From NCBI RefSeq assembly GCF_905220975.1, contig NZ_CAJNBK010000002.1:434001-498000 (forward strand): a stretch of DNA of 64,000 nt, given 5' to 3'. Both the position numbers and the translations under genes were made by a program. This DNA comes from Paraburkholderia haematera (GTDB taxonomy: Bacteria > Pseudomonadota > Gammaproteobacteria > Burkholderiales > Burkholderiaceae). Below the pieces are notes generated by a model. It was given only the letters and a program-made list of their open reading frames with translations. It made no database searches and was not told where the DNA came from. Below are positions 61,572 through 64,000 of this stretch, one piece after another (the first letter of the stretch is position 1; every line of letters starts with the position of its first letter).

Positions 61572-62474
61572 ATGGACCGTTTCAAGCAGATCGAGACTTT
61601 CGTTGCCGTTGCGGCCAAGGGCAGCCTGTCCGCCGCCGCGCTCGCCGAAGGCGTCGCGCCCGCCATCATCGGCCGCCGCATCGATGCGCTCGAAGAGCGC
61701 CTCGGCGTCAAATTGCTGGTGCGCACCACGCGCAAGATCACGTTGACCTTTGAAGGCTCGGCGTTTCTCGAGGATTGCCAGCGCGTCATCCACGACATGC
61801 AGAATGCCGAGGCCAGCGTGTCGGCAGGGGGCGTGAAGGCGAGCGGCCATTTGCGGCTGTCGGCGCCGGCCGGGTTTGGACGCAGGCATGTTGCGCCCTT
61901 GGTGCCCGCGTTCACCGTTGCGCATCCGGACGTGTCCATTACGCTCGACCTGTCCGACCGGCTGGTCGATCTCGTCAACGAGGGGTTCGACTGTGCGGTG
62001 CGGCTCGGCGAACTGCCGGATTCGTCGCTGGTGTCGCTCAAGCTCGGGGAGAACCGCCGCGTGTGCGTGGCCTCGCCCTCCTATCTGAACCGGCGTGGAT
62101 CGCCGCACACGCTGGCCGATCTCGCGCACCACAACTGCCTTGCGCTCGGCGCGAGCGCCAATCAGCAGCGCGGCTGGATGTTCCAGCAGGGCGACAAGGT
62201 CGTGTCGATCAAAGTGTCCGGCACCATGGAATGTTCGGACGGTGCCGTGCTGCACGAGTGGTGCCTCGAGGGCTATGGGCTCGCATGGCGCTCGTGGTGG
62301 GAGGTCGGCACGGATATCGCGGCGGGCCGGCTGGTTAGCGTGCTCGATGAGTTCGCCGCGCCCCCGATCGGCATCCATGCGGTTTTTCCGCAGCGCCGGC
62401 ATTTGCCGCTGCGGGTTCGGCTGTTTCTGGACTTTCTCAAGCATACGTACGGCCATCCTGATTACTGGAACTGA
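61572..62474 (+). CDS. LysR-family transcription regulator
   Basis: A 300-residue regulator. The N-terminal helix-turn-helix reads MDRFKQIETFVAVAAKGSLS and AIIGRRIDALEERLGVKLLV. The C-terminal effector domain starts at about 90 (GHLRLSAPAGFGRRHVAPLV). It diverges from the haloacid dehalogenase gene with 150 bases between, the usual LysR arrangement, so that gene is the first candidate target. Confidence 0.93.
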   Translation: MDRFKQIETFVAVAAKGSLSAAALAEGVAPAIIGRRIDALEERLGVKLLVRTTRKITLTFEGSAFLEDCQRVIHDMQNAEASVSAGGVKASGHLRLSAPAGFGRRHVAPLVPAFTVAHPDVSITLDLSDRLVDLVNEGFDCAVRLGELPDSSLVSLKLGENRRVCVASPSYLNRRGSPHTLADLAHHNCLALGASANQQRGWMFQQGDKVVSIKVSGTMECSDGAVLHEWCLEGYGLAWRSWWEVGTDIAAGRLVSVLDEFAAPPIGIHAVFPQRRHLPLRVRLFLDFLKHTYGHPDYWN

Positions 62475-62730
62475 TGCAGGCTGAGGCGCGGCTCAGATGC
62501 AACTCGGGTGCAGCTCAGGTGCAGCTCAGGTACGACTGACGTCCGTCGCCCCTGCCCCCCGCGCAATACCGCCTTGCACAATCGCCGTGCAGCGGGTTTC
62601 CGATATGCGGACAGACCCGCACGATGGCTTTCACCGCATTTCTGCGAACTACAATCGATTGGAGCGGCTTTACGCCGAGCCTCGTGGAACGCTGACGCCG
62701 CGCTGCGCACAGCCGGCGACGGAGGGCATC

Positions 62731-63165
62731 ATGTTCAGGCACATCCTGGTTCCGACCGATGGTTCAGACCTGTCACGCAAGGCAATCGACGGCGCCATTG
62801 ACCTCGCGCAGGCCGTCGGCGCTCGCGTCACCGCCTACGCGTGTCTGCCGCAATATCCGTACTCGCCGTTCTCCGACGTGGTCATCGAGCCGCCGGTCGA
62901 GTTTCTGCAGCGCAGCGAGCGCGAAGCGCACGTGCACCTAAGAGAAGTGGAACTGGCCGCGCGTCGTGTCGGCGTCGCGTTCGACAGCCGCACCAGCGTG
63001 CATCCGGCGCCATATCTCGGCATCATCGAAGCCGCGGAGCAGGGCGGCTGCGACGTGATTTTCATGGCTTCGCATGGGCGGCGCGGTCTTGGCAGCCTGC
63101 TGATCGGCAGCGAGACGCAGCGAGTCCTGACCCATACGAAGATTCCAGTGATCGTGTACCGCTGA
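62731..63165 (+). CDS. Universal stress protein, UspA family
   Basis: A 144-residue single-domain UspA protein starting MFRHILVPTDGSDLSRKAID. The ATP-binding motif G-x2-G-x9-G-S is seen in GRRGLGSLLIGSETQRVL. GGAGGG precedes the ATG. The gene probably supports survival under stress. A terminator with GCGGCCC/GGGCCGC stem lies downstream. Confidence 0.93.
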   Translation: MFRHILVPTDGSDLSRKAIDGAIDLAQAVGARVTAYACLPQYPYSPFSDVVIEPPVEFLQRSEREAHVHLREVELAARRVGVAFDSRTSVHPAPYLGIIEAAEQGGCDVIFMASHGRRGLGSLLIGSETQRVLTHTKIPVIVYR

Positions 63166-63207
63166 GGCGCCTACCGGCGATTAGCGTCGCAAACAGGCAC
63201 GGCATAG

Positions 63208-63240
63208 CAAAAAAACGCGCCGGCGATGAGGCCGGCGCGT
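63208..63240 (-). terminator. Terminator of aceA
   Basis: Stem ACGCGCCGGC/GCCGGCGCGT with GATGAG loop; the T-run is on the minus strand. Confidence 0.8.
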
Positions 63241-63306
63241 CCCATGTTCGCCGCACAATGCATTGTGCTGGCTTTGTCTGCGCTGCATCCGCCCTCCCAG
63301 ATTCGA

Positions 63307-63343
63307 GCCATCAGGGCAACCGGTGTGCGCCTGCCCTGATGGC
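63307..63343. repeat. 12-base perfect inverted repeat between uspA and aceA
   Basis: GCCATCAGGGCA and its reverse complement with a 13-base loop and no T-run. Confidence 0.8.
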
Positions 63344-63359
63344 TTGCTCCTCCCTGACG

Positions 63360-63386
63360 GCGGCCCTCTAGCGGGGCCGCTTTTTC
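63360..63386 (+). terminator. Terminator after the UspA gene
   Basis: Stem GCGGCCC/GGGCCGC, loop TCTAGCG, five T on the plus strand. Confidence 0.8.
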
Positions 63387-63424
63387 GTCTGCCTTGCCTT
63401 TCCCGCGATCAGACCTCGGGTTAC

Positions 63425-64000
<576 letters not shown>

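Overview
The window is a junction between a prophage (about 1-23,500) and conserved chromosome of a high-GC betaproteobacterium, most likely Paraburkholderia or a close Burkholderia relative. The host call rests on the gene order cysS / DNA glycosylase / accA / tilS / lysC / tRNA-Ser, a Burkholderia-type general porin, a glyoxylate-shunt pair aceB and aceA close together, and very GC-rich codon use. This is recognition from memory, not a database match.

Prophage part (1-23,500). The left end lies outside the window, and no integrase, terminase, portal or capsid gene is seen. Virion genes are on the plus strand: two probable head-completion proteins (1585-3071), a tape-measure protein with a tail-lysozyme domain (12368-15205), a baseplate hub protein (15209-16816) and a gpV-type spike (16921-17829). 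The spike implies a contractile tail, yet no sheath or tube gene is recognisable between the head-completion genes and the tape measure. That space holds membrane-protein cargo genes, a minus-strand operon of zinc-knuckle plus helix-turn-helix modules joined by four-base ATGA overlaps (4342-6740, with a related large gene at 7383-8885), and a plus-strand run of small genes led by an AlpA-like regulator (9280-12255). The right arm carries a small secreted protein, a Fic protein with a small partner gene and a visible promoter/operator, a P63C-domain protein and an antirepressor-like protein. A tRNA-T-arm-like sequence near 23,480 may mark the right attachment site.

Chromosomal part. lplT and suhB (minus); trmJ and cysE (plus); lpxH, two cyclophilins and a TPR protein (minus); then cysS, a DNA glycosylase with a histone-like tail, accA, tilS and lysC (plus) and tRNA-Ser. 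Next is a minus-strand operon of MFS transporter, GH31 glycosidase and porin, probably for uptake and breakdown of an alpha-linked sugar. After it come the yejABEF peptide importer, an NlpC/P60 peptidase, a patatin-like lipoprotein and gltX, followed by a tRNA cluster (Ala, then Glu-Asp twice). The last part holds a GNAT enzyme, an AraC regulator, rraA, a gamma-glutamylcyclotransferase-like protein, aceB, a haloacid dehalogenase, a LysR regulator, a universal stress protein and the 3' part of aceA.

The observations most worth a second look are the coupled DNA-binding-module cassette, a recurrent intergenic element (CGTGACG) placed 42-47 bases before three virion genes, the Fic module with its operator-like promoter, and the missing tail sheath/tube genes.
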